This document shows positions 18,061 through 29,914 of a DNA stretch of 55,752 nucleotides, one piece after another. Position 1 is the first letter of the stretch. Every line of letters begins with the position of its first letter. The translations under genes were made by a program, and so were the position numbers. The stretch is from an uncultured Clostridia bacterium (GTDB lineage Bacteria > Bacillota > Clostridia > Lachnospirales > CAMVHY01): positions 1-55,752 of the forward strand of contig CAMTJU010000010.1 of assembly GCA_947073045.1 (NCBI GenBank), in the 5' to 3' direction. The notes under the pieces are model-generated. The model had not been told where the DNA came from and searched no databases. It saw only the letters and a list, made by a program, of their open reading frames with translations.

Positions 18061-19108
18061 GAAAATTTTATTTTTGATAGCAGTATTTATTTTTTTTGTC
18101 TACATTTTTGAAATAAACTACAATCATGCAAAATACAATCCTGAATTTAAAATTGCAGTTGTTCAAATTAGCTCAGCTAAATTGAAATCGTACATAACAT
18201 TTTTTGATGAAGACCTAAACGAAATTTCGTCAATGAAAATAAATTGCGGTGGCCTTTCTCAATGTTGGGATTTTCCCAAAATTATTGATAACAAAGTATA
18301 TATGAATGTAAAGGGAACAGATTTGTGGCCAAAATCACATATTGCTCAGTTTGATTTGAAAACTGGAGATTATAAATTGTACAACGTTCATCAAAAATTT
18401 AATACATGCTTTGCTGTGGACAATAAAAATATTTATGCGGCAAACTGTGATAAAAATGCTAACATTATCAAATACGAAATTAGCTCTTGCTCAATAAAAA
18501 AATTAGTTATACCAAATATGTATATCACGCACATGAAAATTTATGATGAAAATTTGTTTGCGTTCGGAAATTTTTCTTACCCTCATAATAATTCTCGCTT
18601 GTACATAATAGATACAAAGACAATGCAAATAAAAAAAGATGTTGATATTACAAATTGCGGATATGCGCAATTTGACTCAATAAAAATAAATAACGATATA
18701 TATTTCTCAAACTATATGCAAATTGAAAATTCCATCAGCGAAACAGACAGCAACATTATTGGCAAATATAATTTGAAAAATAATCAGCTTGAAAAAATAA
18801 TTTTAGAGCATACTTGCCCAAAACAAATTATTTTATACAAAAATGAATTAATTATATCGCATGAAGATTGGCATGGAAATGGAAAACACCTTAGCATTTT
18901 AAATCTCGAGACGCAAAATACAAAATCAATCGAAATAAAAAATGCGCCATATCAAATTTATTTATCCAAAGACAAAATTTATTCTATTGACAGACAAAAA
19001 TTATATAAATATGATTTAAATTCTTTCGTACTTGAAAAACAAATCAACCTGCATACACAAAAAAAATATGGCTCAGATTTTTTCATATCTGGGTTCTTTT
19101 TTAAATGA
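18044..19108 (+). CDS. Membrane-anchored beta-propeller-like extracytoplasmic protein
   Basis: I do not recognise a specific family. The protein starts with one hydrophobic segment ('FLIAVFIFFVYIFEINY') that acts as signal anchor. The rest is a series of short beta-rich blocks of the kind seen in propellers ('IDNKVYMNVKGTDLWPKSH', 'HIAQFDLKTGDYKLYN', 'NSRLYIIDTKTMQIKKDVD'). ATG codons occur at 18044, 18047 and 18053; none has a good ribosome binding site, so translation may be coupled to the preceding hydrolase, which it overlaps by 17 bases. The pair may form an exported module. Confidence 0.7.
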   Translation: MMHMNKKILFLIAVFIFFVYIFEINYNHAKYNPEFKIAVVQISSAKLKSYITFFDEDLNEISSMKINCGGLSQCWDFPKIIDNKVYMNVKGTDLWPKSHIAQFDLKTGDYKLYNVHQKFNTCFAVDNKNIYAANCDKNANIIKYEISSCSIKKLVIPNMYITHMKIYDENLFAFGNFSYPHNNSRLYIIDTKTMQIKKDVDITNCGYAQFDSIKINNDIYFSNYMQIENSISETDSNIIGKYNLKNNQLEKIILEHTCPKQIILYKNELIISHEDWHGNGKHLSILNLETQNTKSIEIKNAPYQIYLSKDKIYSIDRQKLYKYDLNSFVLEKQINLHTQKKYGSDFFISGFFFK

Positions 19109-19123
19109 TTGAAATCTATTTCG

Positions 19124-19152
19124 TTGACTTTTTTGCATCATTTCATTATAAT
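19124..19152 (+). promoter_or_regulatory. Sigma-A promoter of greA-dnaN-recF-gyrB
   Basis: TTGACT at 19124-19129 and TATAAT at 19147-19152 are separated by 17 bases. It lies about 36 bases upstream of the greA start. Confidence 0.85.
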
Positions 19153-19188
19153 TACTTAGGATTAATTTATTGAAAGTAGATGATTTTA

Positions 19189-19662
19189 ATGGCTGAAAAA
19201 AAAATTGTTTTAACAAGCGAAGGACTTAAAAATTTAGAGGATGAGCTCTTAGAATTAAAGGTCAATCGCAGAAAAGAAATTGCAGAAAAAATAAAAGAAG
19301 CCCGTGCTCAGGGTGATTTATCTGAAAATGCAGAATATGATGCCGCAAAAGAAGAACAAGCTGAAGTTGAAGCACGTATCGCAAATATAGAAAAAATGCT
19401 TCGTAATGCCGAAGTTATCAGCGATACAAAAATTGATAAAAATAAAATTAATATTGGTAGCAAATTAAAGTTATTAGATATCGAATTTAATGAAAAACTG
19501 AATTATACAATAGTTGGTTCTACCGAGGCTGATCCTGCAAATGGCAAAATATCTAATGAATCACCGCTTGGCATCGCTTTGATTAATCACACTAAAAATG
19601 ATATTATTGAAGTAAATGCACCCGACGGCATTATTAAATATAAAGTTTTGGAAATTTTATGA
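19189..19662 (+). CDS. greA: Transcription elongation factor GreA
   Basis: GreA enters the secondary channel of RNA polymerase and stimulates cleavage of backtracked RNA. The N-terminal coiled coil has 'LTSEGLKNLEDELLELK', 'ARAQGDLSENAEYDAAKEEQ' with the acidic tip Asp and Glu, and 'EARIANIEKML'. The FKBP-like C-terminal domain has 'SPLGIALINHTKNDIIEV'. It has 157 residues. The start MAEKK at 19189 is the family start; a further ATG nine bases earlier is less likely. It sits directly before dnaN, an unusual neighbour. Confidence 0.96.
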   Translation: MAEKKIVLTSEGLKNLEDELLELKVNRRKEIAEKIKEARAQGDLSENAEYDAAKEEQAEVEARIANIEKMLRNAEVISDTKIDKNKINIGSKLKLLDIEFNEKLNYTIVGSTEADPANGKISNESPLGIALINHTKNDIIEVNAPDGIIKYKVLEIL

Positions 19663-19672
19663 GGTGAGTTTT

Positions 19673-20779
19673 GTGAATTTAATATGCTCAAGAGAAAAAT
19701 TATTGGAAGGGATTAATGTTGTTTTAAAAGCTGTTCCGACCAGAACTACTTTGCCTATCCTCGAATGTATTCTTATTATGGCTGAAAATGATACTGTAAA
19801 ATTATTGTGCAACAATCTCGAAATGGGTATAGAAACTTCTCAAATTGAATCAACTGTTGTTAACCCTGGTAATATTGCTCTGGATGCAAGAATGTTTGCA
19901 GAAATAATAAGAAAACTTCCCGATGGCAATATCTCAATCAACAGCAATAACAATTTAACAACAATAAAAGGTGGCCGCTCTGAATTTAAAATATCAAGTC
20001 AAAATGCTGATGAATTCCCAGGATTACCGGATGTTGAAAAATCCGAGGTATATAAAATATCGTCAGAAGATTTTAAAGACATGGTTAGACAAACTATTTT
20101 TTCCGTTTCACAGGATGAATCTAAACCTATATTAATGGGAGAATTATTCGAAATTAGAGACAGCAGAATAAATATGGTTGCGCTTGATGGATTTAGAATT
20201 TCTTTTAAAAGCATAGAGGCTGCAGAAAATTACAAAGATGCAAGCGTTGTCATTCCAAGCAAAACTTTATCCGATATTCTTAGAATTTTATCATCTACAG
20301 AAAACGAAGATATATACATTTACTTTACTGATAAACATGCATTGTTTGAATTGGAGTCATGCAAAATTGTTACACGTTTAATTGAAGGTAAATTTTTAAA
20401 CTACGTAAATATATTTACTGACGATTACAAAACAATATTGACAACAAATCGCCAAGAATTTTTAGAAAGTGTTGAACGCGCAGCATTAATTTGTGTTGAC
20501 AACAAAAAAAATCCGGTTAAATTTAAAATAGAAGATGATAAAATGATTATCACTTCAAATACCGAATTGGATGCTTCATACGAAGAATTATCTGTAAATA
20601 TGGATGGTGAGCCACTCGAAATTGCTTTCAATCCTAAATATTTAACAGATGCATTAAGGACAATCGACAGCGAAGATATTACAATTCAATTTACAACATC
20701 ACTTAATCCTTGCATAATAAAACCGACTGATGAAACTGATGCAAAATATTTGATTTTGCCATTGCGATTAAAAGATTAA
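19673..20779 (+). CDS. dnaN: DNA polymerase III beta subunit (sliding clamp)
   Basis: The clamp encircles DNA and tethers polymerase. The three-fold repeated clamp fold is evident: 'REKLLEGINVVLKAVPTRTT' then 'LPILECILI' at the N-terminus, 'FKISSQNADEFPGLPD' in the first third, and 'IQFTTSLNPCIIKPT' with 'YLILPLRL' at the end. The start is GTG at 19673, six bases after GAGGTG, giving 368 residues. It begins 10 bases after greA. dnaA, normally immediately upstream, is absent. Confidence 0.97.
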   Translation: MNLICSREKLLEGINVVLKAVPTRTTLPILECILIMAENDTVKLLCNNLEMGIETSQIESTVVNPGNIALDARMFAEIIRKLPDGNISINSNNNLTTIKGGRSEFKISSQNADEFPGLPDVEKSEVYKISSEDFKDMVRQTIFSVSQDESKPILMGELFEIRDSRINMVALDGFRISFKSIEAAENYKDASVVIPSKTLSDILRILSSTENEDIYIYFTDKHALFELESCKIVTRLIEGKFLNYVNIFTDDYKTILTTNRQEFLESVERAALICVDNKKNPVKFKIEDDKMIITSNTELDASYEELSVNMDGEPLEIAFNPKYLTDALRTIDSEDITIQFTTSLNPCIIKPTDETDAKYLILPLRLKD

Positions 20780-20780
20780 A

Positions 20781-23770
<2,990 letters not shown>

Positions 23771-23788
23771 TTTCAATCTGGAAGATAA

Positions 23789-23820
23789 AAAGCATGCAAA
23801 AATGCATGCTTTATTTTTTT
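23789..23820 (+). terminator. Terminator after gyrB
   Basis: The ten-pair stem AAAGCATGCA / TGCATGCTTT encloses AAAA and runs into ATTTTTTT. It separates the gyrB operon from the DAHP synthase gene 20 bases further on. Confidence 0.92.
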
Positions 23821-23840
23821 ACAACAAATAAGGAGAAAAA

Positions 23841-24875
23841 ATGTTTATCAAAGAGAGAAAACTTTTAAATGCACAAGAACTAAAAGAAAAAATAATATTA
23901 ACTTCGCAAACTCAAAAAATTATTGAAAACAATTTGAATGAATTGAAAAATATCATAAGCGGCAAATCAGATAAATTTTTGATTATAATTGGACCATGTT
24001 CTGTAACAGATGAAAAATCAATTTGTAATTACGCACAAAAATTATTAAAAATTTATGATGCAATGCGCCAAAAAATTTTTATCGTTCTAAGGGTATTTAC
24101 TGTAAAATCCCGCACAAATTTAAATAGCTACAAAGGATTAGTACACCAACCAAATTTGTTTGAGACAGAAAATTTATATAACGGGATAATCATGCACAGA
24201 AAAATAATTCTAAAAATTATTGAGCTTACTGGATTTGCAATAGCAAATGAATTTGTTTACCCACAAATTTTTAACTATGCGGATGATTTAATAAGTTATT
24301 ATACGCTTGGCGCACGAACTTGTGACAGCCAAATGCACAAATTATTTTTAAGTGGCACAGATGTTCCAGTAGGCGTAAAAAACTCGCAAGCAGGCAACCT
24401 ATTTGAAAATATAAGCAGCATACAAAATTCACACAAATTATTTTTGGATGGCTATGAAACGAAAACAACCGGAAATATTTTTGCGCACGCAATTTTGCGC
24501 GGAACAAATTTTAATTTAAATAACGCTGCACTTTCTGAAATAACAAATTTAAATACAAATTATCATTATGAAAATTTAATTGAGACAATCAAAAAATATC
24601 CACCGCTCGAAAATAAATTTATTATTGTCGATACGAATCATTCTAATTCAAATAAAAATTCATTTGAGCAACCACGCATCGCAAAAGAAATTTTATTCAA
24701 TCGCAAACAAAATGATTTAATTAAAAAATATGTACGCGGATTGATGATTGAAAGCTTTTTGGAAAGCGGAAGACAAAATGAAAATGGCATGGTCTTTGGA
24801 AAATCCATTACCGACCCATGCCTTGGTATTTATGAAACAGAAAAATTATTAAATTACATCGCCCAGCATCTCTAA
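23841..24875 (+). CDS. 3-deoxy-7-phosphoheptulonate (DAHP) synthase, class I AroFGH type
   Basis: The enzyme condenses phosphoenolpyruvate and erythrose-4-phosphate in the first step of aromatic amino acid synthesis. The motifs are those of the E. coli AroF/G/H type: 'IGPCSVTDEKSI', 'GARTCDSQMHKLFLSG', 'VPVGVKNSQ', 'IVDTNHSNSNK', 'MIESFLESGRQ' and 'SITDPCLG'. The usual KPRT loop reads KSRT, and some segments differ from the proteobacterial enzymes. It has 344 residues and an AAGGAG ribosome binding site. Its stop abuts the convergent spoIIIAH stop with no room for a terminator. No other aro gene is present. Confidence 0.9.
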   Translation: MFIKERKLLNAQELKEKIILTSQTQKIIENNLNELKNIISGKSDKFLIIIGPCSVTDEKSICNYAQKLLKIYDAMRQKIFIVLRVFTVKSRTNLNSYKGLVHQPNLFETENLYNGIIMHRKIILKIIELTGFAIANEFVYPQIFNYADDLISYYTLGARTCDSQMHKLFLSGTDVPVGVKNSQAGNLFENISSIQNSHKLFLDGYETKTTGNIFAHAILRGTNFNLNNAALSEITNLNTNYHYENLIETIKKYPPLENKFIIVDTNHSNSNKNSFEQPRIAKEILFNRKQNDLIKKYVRGLMIESFLESGRQNENGMVFGKSITDPCLGIYETEKLLNYIAQHL

Positions 24876-25547
24876 TTATTTTTTCATTGTGCTAATTCTA
24901 ATTTTGTCTGCACTAAGACCCGTCTTGCGTTTTACAATGTCTTCAATTTGTGCAATTTCTGCATCCGAAAGAGTTTCCTTATTTACAACAACATCAACCG
25001 TATTGTCATCCATCCTTACATAAACCTCACTAAATCCTTTTGATTCAATCATTGATTCGGCTGCAGTTTCTTTTTCTATACGTTTTTGAATCTCAATTTT
25101 TTCATCGGCACATTCTCCCCTCTTGCTCTCATCCAAATTTGTATTGTTAATCATTTCATCTAAAATTTCTTTTTCTTTAGCGCGTGCCTGTTCACGCTCG
25201 AGCTTTGCCTGTACAAAATATGATGAATCTACAGAGCTGTTAACAAAAACTGCACTACCCGGTTCACTCGCATCTGTTTGCTGAGTGGATTTTTTTGTGT
25301 CCTCATTTGATTCATTACTTTCATTTTTATTTTCTTCATCTTGCGTCAAAGCAATACCAACTTCTGATTCCATATTTGCGTTTGCAGGAAGAGTATCATT
25401 TGGAACAAGGGCCGCAACCTCTCCATCATCGTTCAACATAATTTCATTATCAATAGAATTATTATCCATATAATTTAGATACCCAGCAACTGCAACCATA
25501 ATAACTAAAGCAGTAATAATAACCTGATTTCTTTTAATCACAAACAT
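24876..25547 (-). CDS. spoIIIAH: Stage III sporulation protein AH
   Basis: SpoIIIAH in the mother cell pairs with SpoIIQ of the forespore to build the channel joining the two compartments. It has one N-terminal membrane helix ('VIITALVIMVAVAGYLNYM'), an acidic low-complexity linker, and a C-terminal YscJ/FliF-like ring-building domain ('ARAKEKEILDEMINNTNLDE' to 'KRKTGLSADKIRIS'). The start is uncertain: ATG 25547 or GTG 25541, the latter six bases after AAGGTG. It is the last gene of the AE-AF-AG-AH run. Confidence 0.92.
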   Translation of the reverse strand: MFVIKRNQVIITALVIMVAVAGYLNYMDNNSIDNEIMLNDDGEVAALVPNDTLPANANMESEVGIALTQDEENKNESNESNEDTKKSTQQTDASEPGSAVFVNSSVDSSYFVQAKLEREQARAKEKEILDEMINNTNLDESKRGECADEKIEIQKRIEKETAAESMIESKGFSEVYVRMDDNTVDVVVNKETLSDAEIAQIEDIVKRKTGLSADKIRISTMKK

Positions 25548-25565
25548 CACCTTTTCCCCCAAATT

Positions 25566-26105
25566 TTATTTCATTTTCATAACTTGAATTTTGTGCGCCT
25601 CAACATTTAAAATTGTCTGCGCAGATTTTATCAAGTCACTTTTTATATATATGTTGCCTGCGCCTTGTGCTATGATAATTATTCCTTCAATTTTTGGCTC
25701 AATTTCTTTTAGAACCAATGGATTTTTGCCATCAACAATTATTTTTTTCGATTCACTTTTTTTATCACAAGTTTCTTTAACTGCGCCAGACTTATCAATT
25801 TCTTTAGTGGTAGACAAAGAAGAATTAGTATCCTGCGCAATTACAATTTCTTTTGAATGTGAGAGAGTAATCATAACTTTAACATTGCCTACTCCGCTAA
25901 CTTGTGATAATAAATTTTCAAGCCGCACTTCCAAATCTTTTTCATAAGAATTATTTAACTGGATATTGGAATCAGTTTTGATGTCCAATTTTTTTTTAGG
26001 CGAGCGCGCCGTTAACAATAAAAACAATCCTAAAACGAAAGCAAATATCAATTTCAAATTAGTATTTTTATCATTCTTATTAAAAAGATTTTGCAGTATC
26101 TTCAT
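25566..26105 (-). CDS. spoIIIAG: Stage III sporulation protein AG
   Basis: SpoIIIAG forms a large ring in the mother-cell membrane and is part of the feeding-tube channel; it resembles type III secretion ring proteins. It has one membrane helix near residues 17-35 ('LKLIFAFVLGLFLLLTA') and the ring domain with 'VRLENLLSQVSGVGNVKVMI' and 'PKIEGIIIIAQGAGN'. It has 179 residues, slightly shorter than in Bacillus. It lies 24 bases downstream of spoIIIAF. Confidence 0.93.
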   Translation of the reverse strand: MKILQNLFNKNDKNTNLKLIFAFVLGLFLLLTARSPKKKLDIKTDSNIQLNNSYEKDLEVRLENLLSQVSGVGNVKVMITLSHSKEIVIAQDTNSSLSTTKEIDKSGAVKETCDKKSESKKIIVDGKNPLVLKEIEPKIEGIIIIAQGAGNIYIKSDLIKSAQTILNVEAHKIQVMKMK

Positions 26106-26129
26106 TTGTAAACCACCTCAATTTTGAAA

Positions 26130-26576
26130 CTAATCAAAATTTATATTTTCGGCGCTAAGATTGTAAAACGAGCAAAGAGTATTCTTAAACTTATTTATTT
26201 TCTGTAAGGCAGTATTTTCATTAGCCAATGTAATTTTTAAATACGCAGGCGAGTTTTCATCATCCTTTATTTTTATCTCAACATCTTTAATTTTTACATT
26301 CGCATTTTCTCCAATATTTTTAATTTGTTTTTTATAAACATCTTCATACACCTGCCTCATTGATTGATTTTGAAAATTAATTGCACTAAAAAATTTCAAA
26401 TTATGCCCCGCGTCCAAAATTTTTTTTATTGGCGCAAGCATTATTAAAATTAAAATGAAACCTGAAACAAGGCTTATATATTTTTTATATTTATCACAAG
26501 GCAAAATTATTCCTATGAACGAATCAAAAATTAAATACAAAGAAATATTTCGCATGTATTCTCTAATTACATCCAT
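26130..26576 (-). CDS. spoIIIAF: Stage III sporulation protein AF
   Basis: SpoIIIAF is a small mother-cell membrane protein of the SpoIIIA complex. Two membrane helices lie in the first 60 residues ('LYLIFDSFIGIILPC' and 'YISLVSGFILILIMLAPI'), followed by a soluble ring-type domain. ATG 26576 has AGGTGA seven bases before it; the GTG at 26588 lies on that site. It starts just 12 bases after the spoIIIAE stop. Confidence 0.9.
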   Translation of the reverse strand: MDVIREYMRNISLYLIFDSFIGIILPCDKYKKYISLVSGFILILIMLAPIKKILDAGHNLKFFSAINFQNQSMRQVYEDVYKKQIKNIGENANVKIKDVEIKIKDDENSPAYLKITLANENTALQKINKFKNTLCSFYNLSAENINFD

Positions 26577-26588
26577 ATTTTCTATCAC

Positions 26589-27680
26589 CTATACCGAAAT
26601 AAAAATCATTACCGCAAATAAAAAAATAACTACCGCCGTAAAACAGCAGCTCAATAATAAAACACATGCATCTGCAATTGCTTCTGTACTCTTTACAATT
26701 CTTTCATCACTTATTGGTTGAACAACAGCGCCCAAAATTTTATATATCAAAATAAAAATTCCAAGCTTTATTATTGGAATCATGCATACCAAAAAAATTG
26801 AGACAACTAAAGCTATCATAGCTCCATTTTTAATTACGTGCGCCCACGACATAACAGAATCTAAAGCGCCCGTAAAAACTTCACCTACAACTGGAACAGT
26901 ATTTATAGCAAATTTAGCAGTTTTAACTGTAATATTTTCAAGAAGCGGAGCAGAAATTCTTTGCAAAGACAAAATACTCATAAATGCAAACGAAACAATT
27001 TTAAGTATCCAGCCGATAACATTTTTTATTAATGCTGCAAAATTAGCAATTAAGTTTTTGCCCGTCATATTATTTATAATTTGAACAGCTACAAACATAA
27101 CGACTATTGGCAGCATGTAATTTATAATCATAATAATAAAGTCTGCAAACAAAAATATAACTGGATTGAAAACACTGCTCGCATAAAAATTTCCGCTCAT
27201 TGTCATTAAACTTATGATAAGCGGCAAAGATGCTTGCATTATTTGCAAAAGGCTTTGCAAAAAATTTTCTGATATCCCAACTAAAATTTTAAATGCCGAA
27301 AACAAATTTGATGAGATTACGATATAACTTATATAAAAAGCAATTTGCGCAACAGATTTTGTTTTAAATGAATCAGATAAATTTTTTATTATCCCCGACA
27401 AAATTATTAAGAGCAATAAATTCTTTATACCAAACAAATTTTTTTCAAACTCATCAAAAAATATTTTTCTTACAAAATCAAATATGCTTAAAAAATCAAA
27501 GTGTCCCAAAATAATTTTTTTTGTCAGCGATTTAAAATCAAATTGCTCACTTGCATTTTCATTAATCAAAGTATTTACGTTTTCAAAATCAAAATTATTA
27601 AGTTGCTCGTCTAACTGCTGTGCAAAAATATTTATTGGCATAAAAAAAAATATTGCCAACACAAATAAAAATTTTTTCAT
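26589..27680 (-). CDS. spoIIIAE: Stage III sporulation protein AE
   Basis: SpoIIIAE is a polytopic mother-cell membrane protein needed for forespore sigma-G activity. The protein has an N-terminal signal-like segment ('FLFVLAIFFFMPINIFA'), a soluble stretch, then about seven hydrophobic helices, with the conserved 'GEVFTGALDSVMSW' and 'KLGIFILIYKILGAVVQPI' near the end. It has 363 residues from ATG 27680, which follows GGGGTGG. It is the first gene of this run; spoIIIAA, AB, AC and AD, which precede it in other spore formers, are absent and dapF lies divergently instead. Confidence 0.92.
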   Translation of the reverse strand: MKKFLFVLAIFFFMPINIFAQQLDEQLNNFDFENVNTLINENASEQFDFKSLTKKIILGHFDFLSIFDFVRKIFFDEFEKNLFGIKNLLLLIILSGIIKNLSDSFKTKSVAQIAFYISYIVISSNLFSAFKILVGISENFLQSLLQIMQASLPLIISLMTMSGNFYASSVFNPVIFLFADFIIMIINYMLPIVVMFVAVQIINNMTGKNLIANFAALIKNVIGWILKIVSFAFMSILSLQRISAPLLENITVKTAKFAINTVPVVGEVFTGALDSVMSWAHVIKNGAMIALVVSIFLVCMIPIIKLGIFILIYKILGAVVQPISDERIVKSTEAIADACVLLLSCCFTAVVIFLFAVMIFISV

Positions 27681-27784
27681 ATCCACCCCACTCTCATTCA
27701 CATTTTTATTTTATGCGGACAAACTATAATTGATGAAAACTTGTTAAAAAAATATTGTTGGCATATAATTTATATGGTGATTAA

Positions 27785-28639
27785 ATGATTAAATTTACAA
27801 AGATGCAAGCCCTCGGCAACGATTATATTTATTTTGACTGTACAAAAATAAATCTTGATGAAAAATCTTTGCCTACTTTGTCTAAAGTTTTAAGCGACAG
27901 ACATTTTGGAATTGGCTCAGACGGAATTATTTTAATTTTGCCAAGCACTACTGCTGATTTTAAAATGCGTATTTTTAATTCTGATGGCAGTCAGGCGCAA
28001 ATGTGTGGTAACGGAATCAGATGTGTTGGCAAATTTGTTTATGAAAAAGGACTTACACAAAAAAATAATTTAACAATAGAAACTTTAGCGAGTATAAAAA
28101 ATTTGAAATTGAAAGTGCAAGACAATAAAGTTATTCAAATTACAGTCGATATGGGAAAACCAATTTTTAATCCTGAAAAAATTCCGCTCTTGTCAAAACA
28201 AAATTCAATTTATTTAACGATAGATAATAAAAATTTTGAATTTACTTGTGTTTCTATGGGCAATCCTCATGCCGTAACTTTTGTAGATAATCTTGATAAT
28301 TTGGATGTTACAAAGTACGGCAAAATAATTGAAAACGATAAACACTTTCCGGATAAAATCAATGTTGAATTTGCACAAGTGATTGATAAAAACAATATAA
28401 AGATGAGAGTATACGAGCGAGGAAGCGGCGAAACTATGGCTTGCGGAACGGGAGCATGTGCAGTTTGCGCTACCAGTGTAAAGAAAAATCTGGCTAATGC
28501 AAAAGAAAATATAAATATAATTTTGCCCGGTGGAAATTTAAAAATAAAATGGGATGAAAATATTTTTATGAGTGGCAGTGCAAACTTCGTTTTTGAAGGT
28601 GAATTTGATTATCACAAATTTTTAGTTAAAGGAGATTGA
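27785..28639 (+). CDS. dapF: Diaminopimelate epimerase
   Basis: DapF converts LL- to meso-diaminopimelate for peptidoglycan and lysine synthesis, without a cofactor. Both catalytic cysteines are present: 'AQMCGNGIRCVGKF' and 'ETMACGTGACAVCA'. The start 'KFTKMQALGNDYIYFD' is typical. It has 284 residues. GGTGAT precedes the ATG. It is followed three bases later by dapL, so the two steps from tetrahydrodipicolinate to meso-DAP are in one operon. Confidence 0.97.
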   Translation: MIKFTKMQALGNDYIYFDCTKINLDEKSLPTLSKVLSDRHFGIGSDGIILILPSTTADFKMRIFNSDGSQAQMCGNGIRCVGKFVYEKGLTQKNNLTIETLASIKNLKLKVQDNKVIQITVDMGKPIFNPEKIPLLSKQNSIYLTIDNKNFEFTCVSMGNPHAVTFVDNLDNLDVTKYGKIIENDKHFPDKINVEFAQVIDKNNIKMRVYERGSGETMACGTGACAVCATSVKKNLANAKENINIILPGGNLKIKWDENIFMSGSANFVFEGEFDYHKFLVKGD

Positions 28640-28642
28640 TTT

Positions 28643-29824
28643 ATGTTTATCAATGAAAATTTTTTTGCGCTGAATGATAACTATTTATTCACAGAAATTG
28701 AACGCAGAGTAAATGAATTCAAACGCAAAAATCCTGATAAATCTGTAATAAAATTAGGAATTGGCGATGTAAGCCGCCCGATTCCAAAAATAATTGTTAA
28801 TGAAATTAAAAAGGCTGCCGATGAAATGGCAGACATAAAAACTTTTAGAGGCTATGGACCGGAAACAGGTTATGATTTTTTAAAATCAACCATAATTGAA
28901 AATGAATATCACAATTTAAATATCGATATATCCGAAATTTTTATATCCGATGGAATAGCAGCCGACATCGGCAATATTTTAGAATTGTTTGCACAAAACA
29001 ACACCGTTGCAATTTGTGATCCTGTTTATCCTGAATATCGCGATACAAATATGATGAATGGTCGAAAAATATTTTTCATGCCATGCGTAGCCGAAAATAA
29101 TTTTGTGCCACAACTGCCTAATGAAAAAATTGATTTGATTTATATTTGCAACCCAAATAATCCTACTGGCACTTCCTTAAATAAATCACAGATGCAAAAA
29201 ATTGTAGACTACGCAGTTGAAAATAACTCTGTTATTTTATACGATGGTGCATACGAAAAATTTATTTGTTCAGATAATGTCCCCCACTCTGTTTACGAAT
29301 TAGACAATGCAAAAAAATGTGCGATAGAATTTCGTAGCTTTTCAAAATCTGCAGGATTTACAGGAATACGTTGCGGTTATACAATTGTTCCAAATGATTT
29401 AATTTGCAACAAATCACATGTTTCATTAAATAAACTTTGGAATCGCAGACAATCTACAAAAACAAATGGCGTATCGTACATAATCCAACGAGCTGCACAA
29501 GCTGTATATCAAGCGAAAAAAGAATGCGCTGCAAATATAAAATATTACATGGACAATGTAAAAGTAATTTATAATGGATTAAAAGAAGCTGGCTATGAGG
29601 TTTACGGCGGAATTGATGCTCCTTATATATGGCTCAAAATACCGAATGAATTTTCAGGCTGGCAATGGTTTGATATGTGGCTAGAAAAAATAGGTGTCGT
29701 TGGCACTCCCGGAATTGGTTTTGGCAAAAGCGGTGAACAATATTTTAGATTATCTTCGTTTGGCAACAAGGAAAATACTCTTGAAGCTATCAACCGAATA
29801 AAAAATTTCGCCCTACAAAATTAA
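28643..29824 (+). CDS. dapL: LL-diaminopimelate aminotransferase
   Basis: DapL makes LL-diaminopimelate directly from tetrahydrodipicolinate and glutamate, bypassing the succinylase and acetylase routes. It is a fold-type I PLP enzyme: the PLP lysine is in 'RSFSKSAGFTGIRCGY', and 'ICNPNNPTGT' and 'AICDPVYPEYRDTN' are typical. 'FRGYGPETGYDFL' matches the DapL subfamily. It has 393 residues. The AAGGAG ribosome binding site lies in the dapF end. Confidence 0.96.
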   Translation: MFINENFFALNDNYLFTEIERRVNEFKRKNPDKSVIKLGIGDVSRPIPKIIVNEIKKAADEMADIKTFRGYGPETGYDFLKSTIIENEYHNLNIDISEIFISDGIAADIGNILELFAQNNTVAICDPVYPEYRDTNMMNGRKIFFMPCVAENNFVPQLPNEKIDLIYICNPNNPTGTSLNKSQMQKIVDYAVENNSVILYDGAYEKFICSDNVPHSVYELDNAKKCAIEFRSFSKSAGFTGIRCGYTIVPNDLICNKSHVSLNKLWNRRQSTKTNGVSYIIQRAAQAVYQAKKECAANIKYYMDNVKVIYNGLKEAGYEVYGGIDAPYIWLKIPNEFSGWQWFDMWLEKIGVVGTPGIGFGKSGEQYFRLSSFGNKENTLEAINRIKNFALQN

Positions 29825-29850
29825 ATTAAGCTTTTTTTAACAAGCAAAAC

Positions 29851-29892
29851 AAAAATCTCAAACGTGTATAAAGTTTGAGATTTTTTTTATAG
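29851..29892. terminator. Terminator between dapL and the ECF ATPase gene
   Basis: The 13-pair stem AAAAATCTCAAAC / GTTTGAGATTTTT encloses a nine-base loop and is followed by a T-run. The A-run on the other side allows it to serve the convergent ecfA gene as well. Confidence 0.92.
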
Positions 29893-29914
29893 ACTTCTTT
29901 TATAAATAATCAAA

